From: Alopecurus myosuroides
Lineage: Eukaryota; Streptophyta; Magnoliopsida; Poales; Poaceae
Assembly: GCA_028641055.1 (NCBI GenBank)
Contig: CM054058.1
Coordinates: forward strand, 81,032,392-81,096,391
Reading direction: 5' to 3'
DNA length: 64,000 nucleotides
The notes under the pieces are model-generated. The model was not told where the DNA came from. It worked only from the letters and a program-made list of their open reading frames with translations, and did not search any database. Positions 23,235 to 33,799 of this stretch are shown one piece after another (position 1 is the first letter of the stretch; every line of letters starts with the position of its first letter). The translations under genes were made by a program, and so were the position numbers.

Positions 23235-24457
23235 ATGGCCAAGGCCGGCGCCGCCGCAGCCTCTCGGAGGAGATCGTTGTCTGGGAGGTCCTCGCCTGCC
23301 GAAATCCCTCCTTCGCTGCTGCGCCGTTTGCTGGGCCTGGCATCGCGCCACCTCCGCCCCGGACTTCCTCCCCCACCATGCCCGCCAGCCCAGCCTTCAG
23401 ATTTTGTCCGGCGACAACCTGTTGATCCTCGGCATCCACTACCACAACATCCTCGCCTTCGACAACCGGGCCGCCACCAAGGACGACCAGCTCCAGACTG
23501 TCGCCCAGCTTGATCAGGCCTTCCGTCCGGAGGCCTCCTGCGACGGCCTGCTCGTCCTCTCCAAGGTGGTCAGCTCAGGCTCCCGCCTCCTCTCCATCTG
23601 CAACCTAGCCACCCGTGAGCATGCTCTCCTGGGACCACCGTGGGACCTCGAGATCATGGGGATGTACCACACCGCCCTACCGGCGAATACCGTCTGTTAC
23701 TGCAGCGGAGGAGGTGCAAAGTAGCAGATCTGTCACATAGAGCTCAAATTGACTGCTATGTCTTCTCGTTGGGCTCCGACCAGCCGCCAAGGTACATCGG
23801 GTGGCAGGAGATGGCGTCGGTGAACTTAGGTGTACCAGTCCCGCTGCGTGATAGCCTGCATTGGTTCCCGATGTACTATCAGGCCGAACGGAATGAGTGG
23901 AAAACTAAACTAATGGTATTCGACACTGTAGCAGAGTCGTTTCGGCAGATGCGTGAGCCAATTATTTCTGAGATCTTTGAAATGGATGGCACTCTCGGCA
24001 TCTATACCCGCAACTATTATACTAATGTCATTTATATACGGTGCTGCAGAGCTATGAGAGTGAGGTTTGGGACTTGAAGTACCGGATCGAATTGCCGGCT
24101 GCAGAAATCAGGAGGGAGTTTGGAGATTATGATGACTATCGGGATTTAGATGTTAAAGATTGTGAGGATAATTCGGATCCAGATGTTCAAGACTGTTGGG
24201 ATTTGGATGTTGAAGACCGTGATGAGCGTTGGGATTTGGATATAGTTTCGGTGGATAGTCGTGTGCTTTTGCTGGTCAAGTTTTCTCAGTGGCTGCTTCA
24301 CGTTGATAGTGATGGTAAATTGGTTAACAGCTTCTATCGTTGTCGCCAAGGCCTCCATATGTCTATGTCTGGGTGTCGGCTCAAGCAAAGTCTTGTTCGG
24401 CATACCTTCTTCCCGGATCTAGAAGGTTATGATGTGAATGCTTCACCTTTCATTTGA
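23235..24457 (+). pseudogene. F-box protein gene copy C with three frameshifts
   Basis: Translated in switching frames, this is a full-length relative of copy B. The F-box begins LSEEIVVWEVL but loses frame where gtcctcgcctgcc replaces the gtcctcgtccgcctgcc seen in copy B, a 4-nt loss at about 23291. After the shift it continues KSLLRCCAVCWAWHRATS. A second shift falls near 23660 (before HRPTGEYRLLL). A third, a one-base loss, is near 24040 (before LQSYESEVW). The end is intact (LKQSLVRHTFFPDLEGYD, stop at 24455-24457). An acidic insertion at about 24120-24245 (repeated DLDV.D units) is absent from copies B and D. At least three lesions make a functional full-length product very unlikely. Confidence 0.75.
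24120..24245 (+). repeat. Degenerate acidic coding repeat inside F-box copy C
   Basis: Units built on gatttagatgtt / gatccagatgttcaagac / gatttggatgttgaagac encode DLDVKD, DPDVQD and DLDVED. It looks like an expanded minisatellite within the F-box-associated region; the corresponding position in copy D is a short non-repetitive stretch. Confidence 0.55.
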
Positions 24458-26430
24458 CCTTTTGAGTGAGTGGTGCTCTTAAGTCTTAACGGCAGCTTGT
24501 ATCCTTTTGAGCTGCAATATACTATGTAAATTGGATGAATTATGAACCAGCTGGCTTCTTCTTTTTGTGTTGATGTATATAAAGTTGTGACCCTTTCGGG
24601 CTGAATATTAGGTGGTTGCACGGAATATATGCTTGTCTCGGACTCTTGGTATGATAAAAAACTCTGAATGTTATACGGTTTCATGAAATTAATGCTTGTC
24701 TCTGTACCCTTTCGGGCTGAAGTGACTACTGTTTGTGTTGATGCTAAACTCAACATGTCACTTTGCGTTGCAGTTGAGATATTTCCTACTAATCTGCCTC
24801 GTGTCTTCTTTTATTGGGCTGAAGAATTGAATATGCTTTATTTTAATTATTATGTAGTGGTGTTCTATTAGTTAGTTGTTATCCATCTATAGGCCTCACG
24901 TCCCTATTTTATCATGTTTGTACCCATTGTTGTAGCTGACGATGAAAATGGGTCGATATTTTCCTCTTTGTTGATTTGGAAGCTGCATGGTACTTAAATG
25001 GTTGCATCATAGTCAACTTAGTATTTTAATTTTCAGTTAAAATTGTTTTTAGATAGTGATACGATCGTTCTGCATTCTTGCATTCCTCCTTTTAAAGGGG
25101 CCTTCACCTCTACATGTGTAATGCTGCTTGCATTGCGTTCTCAGACTGCACCTTTGTACTAGCTTTAGCACGTCACCCGCCTCAACATTTGTTGTTTGTG
25201 CCATATCAAACATTTTTGTTTTTGTATCTAAATGTTTTCTTAGCAGTTTGTGTGATGTTTTCATTTTACTGGAACTTATTATCATGAGTTCAGGGTTAAC
25301 ACATCCTGTAGCCTGGTGCCTACGCTATCCTCCCATTTTTTTTGGTTTTGTGGTATATCAAACGTTGTTTCTTTTTCATTTACTTTTTGGCCTCAGCAAT
25401 TTTGAGGGACGGGTTTTCCGATTATCACCATACTTTGCACTATCGATGTACTTCTGCAGCTTCCTCAACTGGGGAGCAATGTTACCTTATGCTTACCTAT
25501 ATTCTTCTCACTGCCACTCTACTTAATCACATCCTCGATAGATATTATTCCTTTCTAGAATTATCTAGTCTGCAAGGTATTACCTATGTTCCTCGTGAGA
25601 CACTGGTTGTGTCCCATGAGCAATTTTAATTTTTACCTGCAAGTGGCGCAGGTTGATCGGCCCTGCATTAATACCCCGCTCGCTTGCATGTTCAGGTACT
25701 TCTGCAGCACAACAACTTTGACATGTCGACTGACGGTATCAATCAAGCACTCTAGCATTAAGAAGTTACTAAGTTAGGTTGTTCTTTGCGTATAAAATAA
25801 AGATGACACAAGTTGTAGCTGTTGTTTTCTATATGGGTTTGGGAGTTTCATATGCTTACCAATTTTCGCTAGGCATGAGTTGTATTCTTATATTACTGTA
25901 TTCTGTTAAGAGTGTGTTGTTTGGATCATTATATTGTGATACAAAGTTTTGTAGAATTGGTCTCGGTATGTTCTTGTAATGCAGCAGTAAACAGACTAGC
26001 AGAGAATAGTAGTTGAAAGCTATCGAACAACAGGTACATCCACAACTTACTAGTTCTCTTTGTACGTCTATAAACTCGTCCTCACCTCAGATGGCTGCAT
26101 AATCCTCGACTTGTCCTTTGTAGTTGGGTTGAAGCTGAAGTTCAGCATTCAGCAACGAATAGTGGATTAGTGGTTCAGGGTTCATGAGTCAAGTTTTTCA
26201 GCACCATCTCAAAGTTCAGTTTGGAGCGATGAATCACATACTACTAGTAGTAGTTAGTTTTGTACTACCTCTGCACTCCCTTTTGTTTAGACTGATACTT
26301 CTCTGAAGAAATGCTTCTTCGACATCTTCTACCTCATCTCTTGCTGCTGCCTGTTCCAAGATTTATGTGGTCATCTCCTCAGACACCAAAGCCCAAGTGT
26401 CCCGCCGCCCTCTTTCTGATAGTTTACCCA
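24458..26430 (+). repeat. 3' flank of F-box copy C (segmental-duplication sequence)
   Basis: Non-coding. About 24960-25030 aligns with 63616-63710 downstream of copy D (ttcctctttgttga, aatggttgcatcata). 25590-25660 aligns with about 54500-54570 (gagacactg, cccatgagc, tggcgcag). 26160-26320 aligns with 20180-20360. Open stretches such as 25128-25526 and 25342-25629 have no domain and read as chance frames. It ends at the CACTA insertion site. Confidence 0.5.
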
Positions 26431-26444
26431 CACTAGTGGAAACA

Positions 26445-26640
26445 TGGCCTTTTGTCCCGGGTCGTAAGGGCTAGTTGTCCCGGTTGTGCAACCGGGATGG
26501 GCTAGCCGGGACAAATGGCACTCCCCCATTGGTCCCAGTTGTGCCAGGACCCGGGATGGTAAGAATGGCCCACGTGGCGAACCTGGGCCAGGGACGGCCA
26601 GGGAGTTCGTCCCGGTTCGTTTTAGGAACCGGGATGGATG
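26445..26640. promoter_or_regulatory. Left subterminal repeat array of the CACTA element
   Basis: Repeated gtcccgg / ccgggac units, often as inverted pairs (for example gtcccggttgtgcaaccggg), within 200 bp of the terminus. In En/Spm these are transposase-accessory binding sites needed for end recognition; that role here is by family analogy. Confidence 0.7.
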
Positions 26641-27061
26641 ACTTGTTTAAAAAAAAATATTCCACCCACTTTTTCCGGCCGCGGTAGGTTTTTTTTTCGT
26701 TTCGTTTTTTTTTCTCCTGTCTCGCAATCCCCAACCGGCCTCCCCTTCCCCAACCGCGTCCAGGACCACGTCTTTAATTAAGCCCACTGGCCATATTTTT
26801 GGTCAAAAGGGCCCACTGGCCCGCGTCTTTTATTATATTCGGTCAACGGTTCGCAGGGGTCGAAAGGGGTCCCTTAAATTAAGACCACAGGGATGGTCAA
26901 AGGGCCCACTGCCGCCTCGTCTTCCCGTCCCCCCCACTTCCCCACGCGCGTGTGGCCAGCTGCAACCGCCGCCCACGCCTCGGCTCCCCCCCCGCATTCA
27001 TGGCCGCCTGCAACCGCCGCCACGTTCCGGCTGCCGGTTGGCATGCCAGCCTCCCCCGGGT

Positions 27062-27071
27062 CCTTTATAAA
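27062..27071 (+). promoter_or_regulatory. TATA box for the CACTA second ORF
   Basis: ctttataaag lies 67-76 bp before ATG 27138 in an otherwise GC-rich leader. Its position and sequence fit a plant core promoter. Confidence 0.55.
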
Positions 27072-27137
27072 GGGCCCCCGCCGCCCGTACAGCCCATCCA
27101 TCCCGGCCGCGCCCCAGCCAAAGCAACCCTAGCCACC

Positions 27138-28174
27138 ATGTCCCGCTGGTTCTCGAGCGGCAAACGCCCCCGGAACGACCACGAGGCCGGGTCCTCGAGC
27201 GGCGCGCGCTCCGGCGTTCCGCCGCCGCCGGCGGAGGCCTTCGGCTTTGGCCCGGGAGGCATCCGCATCGGCGGGCAGCCGCGCGTCCCCGCTCCGCCTC
27301 CGGCGTCACGCGCGCCGCCCCGCGGCGCGCCCAAGGGCAAGCGCTTCCGCCGGTACGTCCGGAAGGAGGAGGCCGAGTGGCACTAGGAACGCCGCACGTC
27401 GGTGTTCTGGCCGGACGTCCACCTTCCGGACGGCTGGCACCTGAACCCGCAGCGCATTCCCGTGCCGCCGGCCCCGTCCAGCAGAGAGGCCCTGGGTGAG
27501 GAGATCGACCGCCGGCGCCGTCTCCTGCCGGCCCGCCTCCTCAGGGACCGCGCGTACGCGCGGAGCTCCCCCTACTGGCCACCTTGCTCCAGCAGAAGCA
27601 CGAGCAGCGCCGCCGCTCCTACATCCCCACAGCCGAGGAGGTGAGCACCGAAGACTACCCCGCGCCACCGACGGGGAGGGAGCCGGAGCTTTGGCTCCTG
27701 GTGGACGACGGCGACGCCCACGTCGACGAGGAAGACGACCCCGAGCTCCGGGACAACATGGAGGAGGCCTTTGAGGCCTCCCGCCGTTCCCTCGTCGAGG
27801 ACGAGGTCAAGCGGTGGGAGGCGGTCCTGGCCGCCGCTGCCGCCGACGCCAACGCCATGCCGCCGCCCCCGCCCCCTTCGGCGCCTGCCCCTTGGTGGCA
27901 GGTAATGAACGCCGAGCTGGAGGCGTCCGAGGACCAGCCGCCGCCGCAGCCGCTGCCCCCCGGCCTGGAGTACGGCATGTCCTGGGCCTGGACCGGCGGC
28001 GTTTGGTCGCCGGAGGAGCTGCCGCCGCCGCCACCACAGCCGGAGGAGCTGCCCCCGCCGCCGCAGTACGCGCCCCCGAAGCCTCCGCAGCCACCGGCGG
28101 GCCCGCCCCAGCCGCCTGCCCACCTGTGGCAGCCACCCCCCTACCACTGCATCTCCTCCGACGAGGAGGAGTAG
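27138..28174 (+). pseudogene. Proline-rich second ORF of the CACTA element, broken
   Basis: Starts MSRWFSSGKRPRNDHEAGSS in a ccaccATG context and runs through a basic segment (KGKRFRRYVRKEEAEWH) to an in-frame TAG at 27384-27386. The same frame continues (FWPDVHLPDGWHLNPQRIPV) to about 27578, where one base appears lost (tactggccacc). The downstream frame 27584-28174 then takes over (QQKHEQRRRSYIPTAEE, an acidic region, a long proline/glutamine-rich tail, ISSDEEE). I recall ORFs of this kind as the second gene of Triticeae CACTA elements, in the position of TnpA. The role is inferred from location, not from a domain. One stop and one shift indicate loss of function. Confidence 0.6.
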
Positions 28175-28479
28175 GCCGGCGCCGGTGCGCCCCCCCTAGG
28201 CTAAGCTACCCCCCCAAGAAACGGCCGGCCGCCTGTGGCCGCGCCGCCGCCGCCTCCAAGCTATAATGTAAGCACGGCCGGCCGCCTGTGGCCGCGCCGC
28301 CCCTATATGTAAGCAAGGCCCCTGGGCCTTTTTTTAATATATGTTTGTGTCCCTAGTCTAACGTGTCCCTAGCCCAACCCCGCCGGCAGGATCTTTCTAC
28401 TCGTTCCCGCCGCCGGCAGGGCTTCGCCAAGCCATGTCCGCTATCCTGGGTGTTCGCTCGGCCTGGAGAGAGGGCCGAG

Positions 28480-28590
28480 ATATTTATACACCTGGGCCTC
28501 TAGTCCCGGCCCGTGCCACCAACCCGGACTAGATCCCCTTTGGTCCCGGTTGGTACCACGGGCCGGGACCAAAAACTAATTTCGAATTTC
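28480..28590. repeat. Internal copy of CACTA subterminal-type repeats
   Basis: Contains ctagtcccggcccg, tttggtcccggttgg and gggccgggaccaaaa, the same unit as the element ends, but lies 2.1 kb inside. It separates the second ORF from the captured fragment and transposase, as if an old terminus had become internal. Confidence 0.6.
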
Positions 28591-28818
28591 GGTGGCACCC
28601 TGCGCGCCCAAAATTTTTTTGCGCCAAAATTTGAAAATGGTTAAGTTTGCACATTAACAACTTCTATATACTTTCGAATTTGACAAAAATTCCAACATGA
28701 AAAATGCTAGAATTTGCATAACTAACTTAAATCCATTTTTCGTTTAACTAAATAATTATTCTAACTATTGAAACTATTAATTATTTTACCATTTGTATAT
28801 AATTTGAATATAAAAATG

Positions 28819-29433
28819 TTACAATTTTTGTTTTCTCTCGTGATCTTCCGAGTTAGTCCAGAGCATACAAGGCATCCCGGGTGATTTATATAAAGTTCGA
28901 CAAAGCGAGTTGTACCTTATTGACACGGTGAATTTGAGATCTTCGTCTACAACAGAAAAACCATAGTTTTCCTTTGAAGGTTTATTCTGCGCATCCACAC
29001 GTATTTTCCCTTTATCCCGACCCCCGCTTGAAAACATAGTAACTTCCGTGTACGCGGCAAGCCGCAGCGGGAGCAGCAGACTTAAAGTAGAGACGGGCGG
29101 TCGGGCGGGGGAGACCGCGCCGTTGCTGTCGCGCTTTCCTCTCCTCTGCTCGTCCGCCGTCGCCGTCGCGCTCCCCTCCGCCTTCAAAATTTGGGATTTT
29201 TGTTGTTCAGTTAGACGTTTCTCCTCCAAAAATTTATCATATCTGTTAAACAAGTACCGAAGCTCTATTTCTGTTTTAAGGATATCTGTCAGGAAGGTAT
29301 CCCTGCTATCACTTCGAAGTGTGCCTGCAATATCTGCGCAGAATATATGACACCCATAAGGCAAAGCCCATCTTTCTCTATCCTCATACAATCTACTTAG
29401 CCACTCGTTATCCTTCAGATTGTACTTCGCCAA
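28819..29433 (-). pseudogene. Captured FAR1/FRS-like fragment inside the CACTA element
   Basis: The N-terminal part reads LKDNEWLSRLYEDRERWALP followed by YGCHIFCADIAGTLRSDS, the W..LYE.R..W.P.......A....T.RS.S signature of the MULE-derived transposase domain in FAR1-related sequence proteins. The C-terminal part (CRTLYKSPGMPCMLWTN) resembles the SWIM zinc-finger region (C...G.PC.H) but lacks the final histidine. A GC-rich non-FAR1 segment lies between, so pieces have been fused. The open frame of 204 aa could be transcribed with the element. I read it as a transduplicated gene fragment, not a functional transcription factor. Confidence 0.5.
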
Positions 29434-29479
29434 GACCTACTAAAATCATGAGCGAAAGTTTCCGAACAGTGGAATATAT

Positions 29480-29535
29480 CCCTTAATACTTTCGTACTAT
29501 CACTTCGAAGTGTTCCTGCAATATCTGCCTACAGT
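29480..29535 (-). repeat. Partial duplicate of a FAR1-fragment segment
   Basis: The phrase ctatcacttcgaagtgt.cctgcaatatctgc occurs at 29307-29338 within the captured fragment and again at about 29498-29528. This suggests local duplication during or after capture. The rest of 29434-29956 is AT-rich and non-coding. Confidence 0.6.
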
Positions 29536-29956
29536 TATCTTATACTCGGATATAGGTCATAGTTGTCAGCTTTTTACCGGTCAATACAAAATACTGATCA
29601 AACAGAACTATATGATCATGTATTCCACGCTTATTATTACACATCACCAACAGACGGAGGAGAGAGAAACAGAAAAGTGGGTGGGTGTGTCGCTGGTTGG
29701 AATAATAATGAAGTGAGGCTCGTCATAGTTGTCAAGCACTCAATGCTTGCCAGCTTTTGACCGATCAATACAAATTATTGGTCAAACTTGCACCTACTCC
29801 ATTCATAATCACAGAATATGTATAAATATCATTTTGGCTAACAAAATCTCGTTCATACTACGTTATAAGAACTATGATCATGTATTCCACGTTTATTATT
29901 ACACATCACCAACAACATCCCTATCTAGTCTTCTGAATTTTCTTCGTGTCCCTTGC

Positions 29957-32900
29957 TTATGATCGCTTCGGCCGTAACCATGGAGCATCTTCATTATTTA
30001 ACGGGATGGTGGGGTCAGCGTTCACTGTGAAGGGTGGAATTTCAACAAACTTATTATAATCATCTGACATGTCTGTCGTGTCCTCGATTCCCACGATGTT
30101 TCTTTTCCCTGAGAGAAATATGTGACGCTTCGGCTCATCGTATGATGAATTTGTTTCCTTATTTTTTCTTTTCTTCGGTCTGGAAGACATGTCCTTCACA
30201 TAGAAGACCTGAGCCACATCATTGGCTAGGACGAATGGTTCGTCATTGTAACCAATATTGTTGAGATCCACTGTTGTCATTCCATAAAGCGGGTCTACCT
30301 TTACCCCTTCTCCATTCAGGTTGACCCATTTGCACTTGAACAAAGGGAACTTAAAAGAAGGTCCATAGTCAAGTTCCCATATCTCCTCTATGTAACCATA
30401 GTATGTGTCATTTTTTCCATTCTCGTTTGTTGTATCAAAGCGGACACCACTGTTTTGGTTGGTGCTCTTCTTATCTTGGGAGCTCGTGTAAAATGTATTC
30501 CCATTTATCTCGTAACCTTGAAAACTCCCAATAGTCGAAGATGGTGACCCTGCCAACATGTACAGCTGATCTTCAACAGTGGTGTCATTTATAAGATGTG
30601 TTTGCAACCAACTTCCGAAAGTCTCCATGTGTTCGCGTTTAATCCATGAGTCATCCTTCCCCGGGTTTGCAGACCGTACAATATTCTTGTGTTCCTCGAG
30701 ATACGTAGCCATGAACATAGAATTTTGTAGAACTGTGTAGTGTGCTTTGGTCAAAGAATGACCGTCCCTAGGTATCATTGTTTTCTTTCCCAGCGTTCCT
30801 TTTCCCCTCAATCTCCCCTCATGCCGCGATTCAGGAACACCAATTGTCTTAAGGTCAGGAATAAAGTCAACACAGAACCCAATGACCTCCTCTGTTCCAT
30901 AGCCCTTCGAGATGCTTCCTTCTGGCCTAGCACGGTTATGAACATATTTCTTCAAGACTCCCATGAACCTCTCAAAGGGGAACATATTGTGTAGAAATAC
31001 CGGACCAAGAATATGAATCTCTTCACATAGGTGAACCAGGAGATGAGTCATAATGTTGAAGAAGGATGGTGGGAACACCAACTCAAAACTAACAAGACAC
31101 TGTACCACATCCCTCTGTAATCTTGTCAGACTTTCTGGATCGATTACCTTCTGAGATATTGCGTTCATGAATGCACATAGCTTCACAATGGATACTCGAA
31201 CATTTTCCGGTAGAAGCCCCCTCAATGCAATCGGAAGCAACTGCGTCATAATCACGTGGCAGTCATGAGACTTCAGGTTTTGGAATTTTTTCTCTGCCAT
31301 GTTTATTATCCCCTTTATATTCGACGAGAAGCCAGACGGAACCTTGATACTGTAAAGGATTTCACAGAATATTTCCTTCTCTGCTTTAGTAAGAGCGTAG
31401 CTGCTTAAGTAATGGCGCCTATCTGTGTGCTTGTTGCTTGGGTCTTTCATACGTTGCTGGTCCTCCCGTGCTTCTGGCGTATCTTTGGACTTCCCATACA
31501 CGCCCAGGAAGCATAGCAGATTGACACAAAAATTCTTTGTCACGTGCATCACGTCGATCGAAGACCGGACCTCTAAAGCTTTCCAATAGGGTAGCTCCCA
31601 AAATATAGATTTCTTCTTCCACATGGGTGCGCGCTTATCAGGGCCGTACAGAACTGGTTGGCTGCCAGCAGCCTTACCAAAGATTACTTCTAGGTCCTTG
31701 ACCATATCGAATATATCATTACCACTACGCAGCTCAGGCTTCTTCCGGTTATCTGCCTCACCTCTGAAATGCTTCCCTCCTTTCTTTCTTGCGGGATGCT
31801 TGATCGGAAGAAATCTACGATGCCCCAGGTATACAACCTTTTTATATTTATCCAAAAAAACACTGTCACTATTATCTAAACAGTGTGTGCATGCATTGTA
31901 TCCCTTGTTTGTATGTCCGGAAATGTTACTAAGAGCAGGCCAATCATTGATGGTTACGAAAAGCAACGCCCGTAGGTCAAATGGCTTTTGTTCGTTCTCA
32001 TCCCACACACGTACACCTGATTTGCCCCACAATTGTAAGAGTTCTTCCACTAATGGCCTTAGATACACATCAATGTCGTTGCCAGGCTGCTTCGGGCCTT
32101 GGATGAGAACTGGCATCATAATGAACTTGCGCTTCATGCACAACCAAGGAGGAAGGTTGTACATACATAGAGTTACAGGCCAAGTGCTATGACTGGAGCT
32201 CTGCTCCCCAAAAGGATTAAAGCCATCTGTACTTAGACCAAACCATAAGTTTCTCGCCTCTCCTGCAAAGTCTGGGAAGTCTCTCTTGATTTTTCTCCAC
32301 TGCGATCCATCGGCGGGGTGCCTTAACTTTCCGTCTTTCTTATGGTCTTCTTTGTGCCATCGCAACAACCTAGCATGCTCTTTGTTTCTAAACAGACGTT
32401 TCAGCCGTGGTATTATAGGAGCATACCACATCACCTTAGCAGGAACCCTCTTACGCGCGGACTCGCCGTCAACATCACCAGGGTCATCTGCTCTGATCTT
32501 ATACCGAAGTGCAGTGCATATCGGACATTCATCCAAATTCTCGTACTTCTCACCGCGGAAGAGGATGCAGTCATTAATGCATGCATGTATCTTCTGCACA
32601 TCTAATCCTAGAGGACAGAGAGCTTTCTTTGCTTCGTACGTACTCTCAGGCAATTCGTTATCCTTTGGAAGTTTTGGCTTCATTAGTTGAAGTAAACTCT
32701 CAAATGCCTTGTCAGTCACACCGTTCTGTGCCTTCCATTTCAGCAACTCCAGTGTGGTACCGAGCTTTGTGCTATCATCTTCGCAATTTGGGTACAACAA
32801 TTTTTTGTGTTCCTGTAACATGTTGTCCAGCTTCAACCTCTCCAATTTGTTTTCACAGTCTTCCCTTGCATCAGAAATAACTCGGCCAAGATCATCATCG

Positions 32901-33289
32901 GGCTCTTCTGATGCCTGTTCTTGATCACCTCCTTCTTCTCCATTCTCTTCCATTGCAGTATCGTCGTATTCAGGGAACAAAGGATCTTCTTCTTCTTCAT
33001 CATCGTCTTCCATCACAACCCATCTTTCTCCATGCTTCGTCCAGCAATTATAGCTGGGCATGAAACCTCTCCGAAGTAGATGGCCGTGAATGATTCTTTC
33101 GGAAGAGTGCTCTCTGACGTTCCAACAATCAACACATGGGCAACACATGAAGCCATTATCTTTGTTCGCTTGAGCTACAACAAGAAATGCATTCAGGCCT
33201 GCCATATACTCGGAAGTGCGTCGGTCACCATACATCCATCGCTGCCGTGCATCCAGCTGCATCATATAATTAAGTTTATCAAAATACAT
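29957..33289 (-). CDS. TNP2-type CACTA transposase, 1110 aa, apparently intact
   Basis: A single uninterrupted frame with the expected domain order. A transposase-associated domain is at about residues 19-90 (Cys-rich FMCCPCVDCWN, then H.L.RGF...Y..W..HGE), followed by an acidic stretch at about 92-135. The TNP2/transposase_21 catalytic region is at about 240-600 (CPICTALRY, LRHPADGSQWRKI, WFGLSTDGFNPFG, IDVMHVTKNFCVNLL). A DUF4218-like region follows at about 640-800 (FPPSFFNIMTHLLVHLCEEI, NMFPFERFMG) and a DUF4216-like region at about 960-1040 (YYGYIEEIWELDYG, FPLFKCKWVN). The protein cuts and joins element ends carrying CACTA termini. Absence of any stop or shift over 3.3 kb contrasts with the broken second ORF. 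Upstream introns or exons cannot be excluded. Confidence 0.85.
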   Translation of the reverse strand: MYFDKLNYMMQLDARQRWMYGDRRTSEYMAGLNAFLVVAQANKDNGFMCCPCVDCWNVREHSSERIIHGHLLRRGFMPSYNCWTKHGERWVVMEDDDEEEEDPLFPEYDDTAMEENGEEGGDQEQASEEPDDDLGRVISDAREDCENKLERLKLDNMLQEHKKLLYPNCEDDSTKLGTTLELLKWKAQNGVTDKAFESLLQLMKPKLPKDNELPESTYEAKKALCPLGLDVQKIHACINDCILFRGEKYENLDECPICTALRYKIRADDPGDVDGESARKRVPAKVMWYAPIIPRLKRLFRNKEHARLLRWHKEDHKKDGKLRHPADGSQWRKIKRDFPDFAGEARNLWFGLSTDGFNPFGEQSSSHSTWPVTLCMYNLPPWLCMKRKFIMMPVLIQGPKQPGNDIDVYLRPLVEELLQLWGKSGVRVWDENEQKPFDLRALLFVTINDWPALSNISGHTNKGYNACTHCLDNSDSVFLDKYKKVVYLGHRRFLPIKHPARKKGGKHFRGEADNRKKPELRSGNDIFDMVKDLEVIFGKAAGSQPVLYGPDKRAPMWKKKSIFWELPYWKALEVRSSIDVMHVTKNFCVNLLCFLGVYGKSKDTPEAREDQQRMKDPSNKHTDRRHYLSSYALTKAEKEIFCEILYSIKVPSGFSSNIKGIINMAEKKFQNLKSHDCHVIMTQLLPIALRGLLPENVRVSIVKLCAFMNAISQKVIDPESLTRLQRDVVQCLVSFELVFPPSFFNIMTHLLVHLCEEIHILGPVFLHNMFPFERFMGVLKKYVHNRARPEGSISKGYGTEEVIGFCVDFIPDLKTIGVPESRHEGRLRGKGTLGKKTMIPRDGHSLTKAHYTVLQNSMFMATYLEEHKNIVRSANPGKDDSWIKREHMETFGSWLQTHLINDTTVEDQLYMLAGSPSSTIGSFQGYEINGNTFYTSSQDKKSTNQNSGVRFDTTNENGKNDTYYGYIEEIWELDYGPSFKFPLFKCKWVNLNGEGVKVDPLYGMTTVDLNNIGYNDEPFVLANDVAQVFYVKDMSSRPKKRKNKETNSSYDEPKRHIFLSGKRNIVGIEDTTDMSDDYNKFVEIPPFTVNADPTIPLNNEDAPWLRPKRS

Positions 33290-33544
33290 TACAATAACAT
33301 ATTAATACGACAAATACTACTTTTTTATGTATCAGTTACAGATGAAAAAAAATAAGTTTGTTAACCTCGGTCGAAGATACCATTTTCAGTGAGCTTATGT
33401 GCGGCTCGGGAATTTCGTCGAACACCTCGTGTGCATAGTAAAATAAAACACACTAACACCACACTCTCTCACACCTCCAAGCAAAAAAAAATGATGGAAG
33501 GGGGCAGGGGCTGGGGCAGTATATATAGGGGAAGGGGGGCATTG

Positions 33545-33785
33545 GTCTCGGTTCGTGGACTGAACCGGGACAAATGTTCATGCGCGTGCCACGTGGCATG
33601 TGGCTAGGCATTGGTCCCGGTCCGTGGCACGAGCCGGGACCGATATGTCCCCCACGAACCGGGACCAATGCCCCCAGGCGATTCCTGTTGCCCCGGGCGC
33701 ACGAACCGGGACCAAAGCATGGCATTTGTCCCGGATTCGGTTGCAACCGGGACAGCTGCCCCCTGGCCCCCTGGACGAGAGGGGT
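33545..33785. promoter_or_regulatory. Right subterminal repeat array of the CACTA element
   Basis: Units such as tgaaccgggacaaatg, ggtcccggtccgtgg, gagccgggaccga and gaaccgggacca repeat in both orientations up to the terminus at 33799. This end is upstream of the transposase, so the array probably overlaps its promoter. Confidence 0.7.
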
Positions 33786-33799
33786 TGTTTCCACTAGTG

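Larger units (their letters stand above)
26431..33799 (-). mobile_element. Complete CACTA (En/Spm) transposon, 7369 bp
   Basis: Ends are CACTAGTGGAAACA on both sides (inverted), flanked by the 3-bp duplication CCA (26428-26430 and 33800-33802), as expected for CACTA elements. Subterminal regions carry many inverted and direct CCGGGAC/GTCCCGG units (26455-26640 and 33545-33770), the type of site bound by the element-encoded DNA-binding protein. It holds an intact TNP2-type transposase on the minus strand, a decayed proline-rich ORF on the plus strand and a FAR1-like fragment. The homologous segment at 55565-55620 lacks the element and shows the empty site. Confidence 0.9.

Noticed and set aside
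27572..28147. Minus-strand Gly/Arg-rich frame opposite the CACTA accessory ORF
   Set aside because: Composition-driven antisense frame. The plus-strand frame has the start context, TATA box and family resemblance.
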